Of a DNA stretch of 10,873 bases, positions 10,662 through 10,873 are shown piece by piece (the stretch's first letter is position 1; each line of letters opens with the position of its first letter). Location of the stretch: the NCBI GenBank assembly GCA_044237765.1, contig JBIIEQ010000091.1, forward strand, positions 1 to 10,873. The letters are read 5' to 3'. The notes beneath the pieces were generated by a model. That model made no database searches. It worked only from the letters and a program-made list of their open reading frames with translations, and was not told the DNA's origin. Source of the DNA: UBA6136 sp044237765. Its GTDB lineage: Bacteria; Pseudomonadota; Gammaproteobacteria; Methylococcales; Methylococcaceae. The position numbers were made by a program, and so were the translations under genes.

Positions 10662-10745
10662 TGTCGTCCTGCGGCTTGTGCTGAGCGGAGCCGAAGCACC
10701 GCGAAGGTCCTTAGGCTGTGGGCATGGGCTAGCCTGGAGTGGTGG
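10662..10745. repeat. Dispersed hairpin repeat, left half, last copy
   Basis: TGTCGTCCTGCGGCTTGTGC, an insertion-like GAGCGGAGCCGAAGCACC, then GCGAAGGTCCTTAGGCTGTG and GCATGGGCTAGCCTGGAGTG. No right arm follows before 10760. Confidence 0.7.
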
Positions 10746-10787
10746 GTGAGTTATGCTCAAAAGTTGTGGATGAGCAGCTGATGGAGG

Positions 10788-10846
10788 CGGCGTATTCTTG
10801 ATGGTCTTCAAGGTCATCAATGCCTACGAGAGGAGTGAATACGCCG
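10788..10846. promoter_or_regulatory. Inverted repeat enclosing a possible leader
   Basis: CGGCGTATTC (10788-10797) and GAATACGCCG (10837-10846) are perfect 10-base inverted repeats 39 bases apart. A smaller pair, TTGATG (10798-10803) and CATCAA (10815-10820), lies inside. The right half ends on the G of a GTG start candidate. Confidence 0.45.
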
Positions 10847-10873
10847 TGAGTAAAGATAAGGTGACTCGGTTAA
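10846..10873 (+). CDS. Possible start of an unidentified gene, truncated by the window edge
   Basis: GTG 10846 opens MSKDKVTRL and runs off the end. AGGAG (10831-10835) lies 10 bases upstream. An in-frame ATG at 10801 would add MVFKVINAYERSEYA but has a poorer ribosome site. Too little is visible to name a family. Confidence 0.35.

Noticed and set aside
10820..10873. Integron attC site at the right edge, from the GTTAA end and inverted repeats
   Set aside because: The R'/R'' core pair (RYYYAAC / GTTRRRY) is not found in the correct arrangement and no integrase is visible.

Overview
This window is a GC-rich accessory region, by eye roughly 58-60% G+C, from a Gram-negative bacterium. The gene families point to a proteobacterium (gamma or beta): a Wzm-type polysaccharide export permease, a fused ManC/AlgA enzyme, DUF3018/MazF, UPF0175/DUF3368 and RelE/NadS toxin-antitoxin (TA) pairs, and IS110 and IS66 remnants. 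The sequence alone does not allow a species call.

Layout. Positions 1-32 hold the first codons of an IS110-family transposase, which runs off the left edge. Positions 135-440 are dispersed hairpin repeats. Positions 628-4681 are a minus-strand block. Reading 5' to 3' on that strand, it contains a truncated and frameshifted membrane-protein remnant (4681-4458), manC (4448-2991), a secreted single-domain protein (2837-2304), the export permease wzm (2267-1482) and an MntA/HepT TA pair (1426-628). The Wzm-partner ATPase (Wzt) that would be expected next is absent, and the TA pair sits in its place.

Positions 4684-5409 are almost entirely repetitive: a nine-copy CTAGGGG array, a G/T-rich stretch and three copies of the hairpin repeat. 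The last copy cuts off a small helix-turn-helix gene that starts at 5483. Positions 5599-6499 carry a Phd-UPF0175 antitoxin with a DUF3368 PIN-like toxin. Positions 6622-7004 hold a decayed IS66 end and a possible interrupted ORF. Positions 7306-7462 hold the tail of a lost membrane protein.

Three further TA modules follow: a Gp49-type HigBA (8234-7604, minus), a RelE/NadS-type pair (8455-9139, plus) and a DUF3018/MazF pair (10036-9495, minus). A ten-unit heptamer array lies just upstream of the last one. The right end is again hairpin repeats, with a possible new gene starting close to the edge.

Function. The polysaccharide genes would supply GDP-mannose and export a glycan across the inner membrane, but the locus looks broken at both ends. 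The rest is a TA island: five two-gene modules of different families, most with overlapping genes, and three with a visible candidate operator upstream. The most notable non-coding element is a MITE-like imperfect hairpin of about 120 bp. It has six more or less complete copies, one copy split by another repeat and several half copies, with conserved spacers between some adjacent units. One copy truncates a gene and another carries a different repeat nested inside it.
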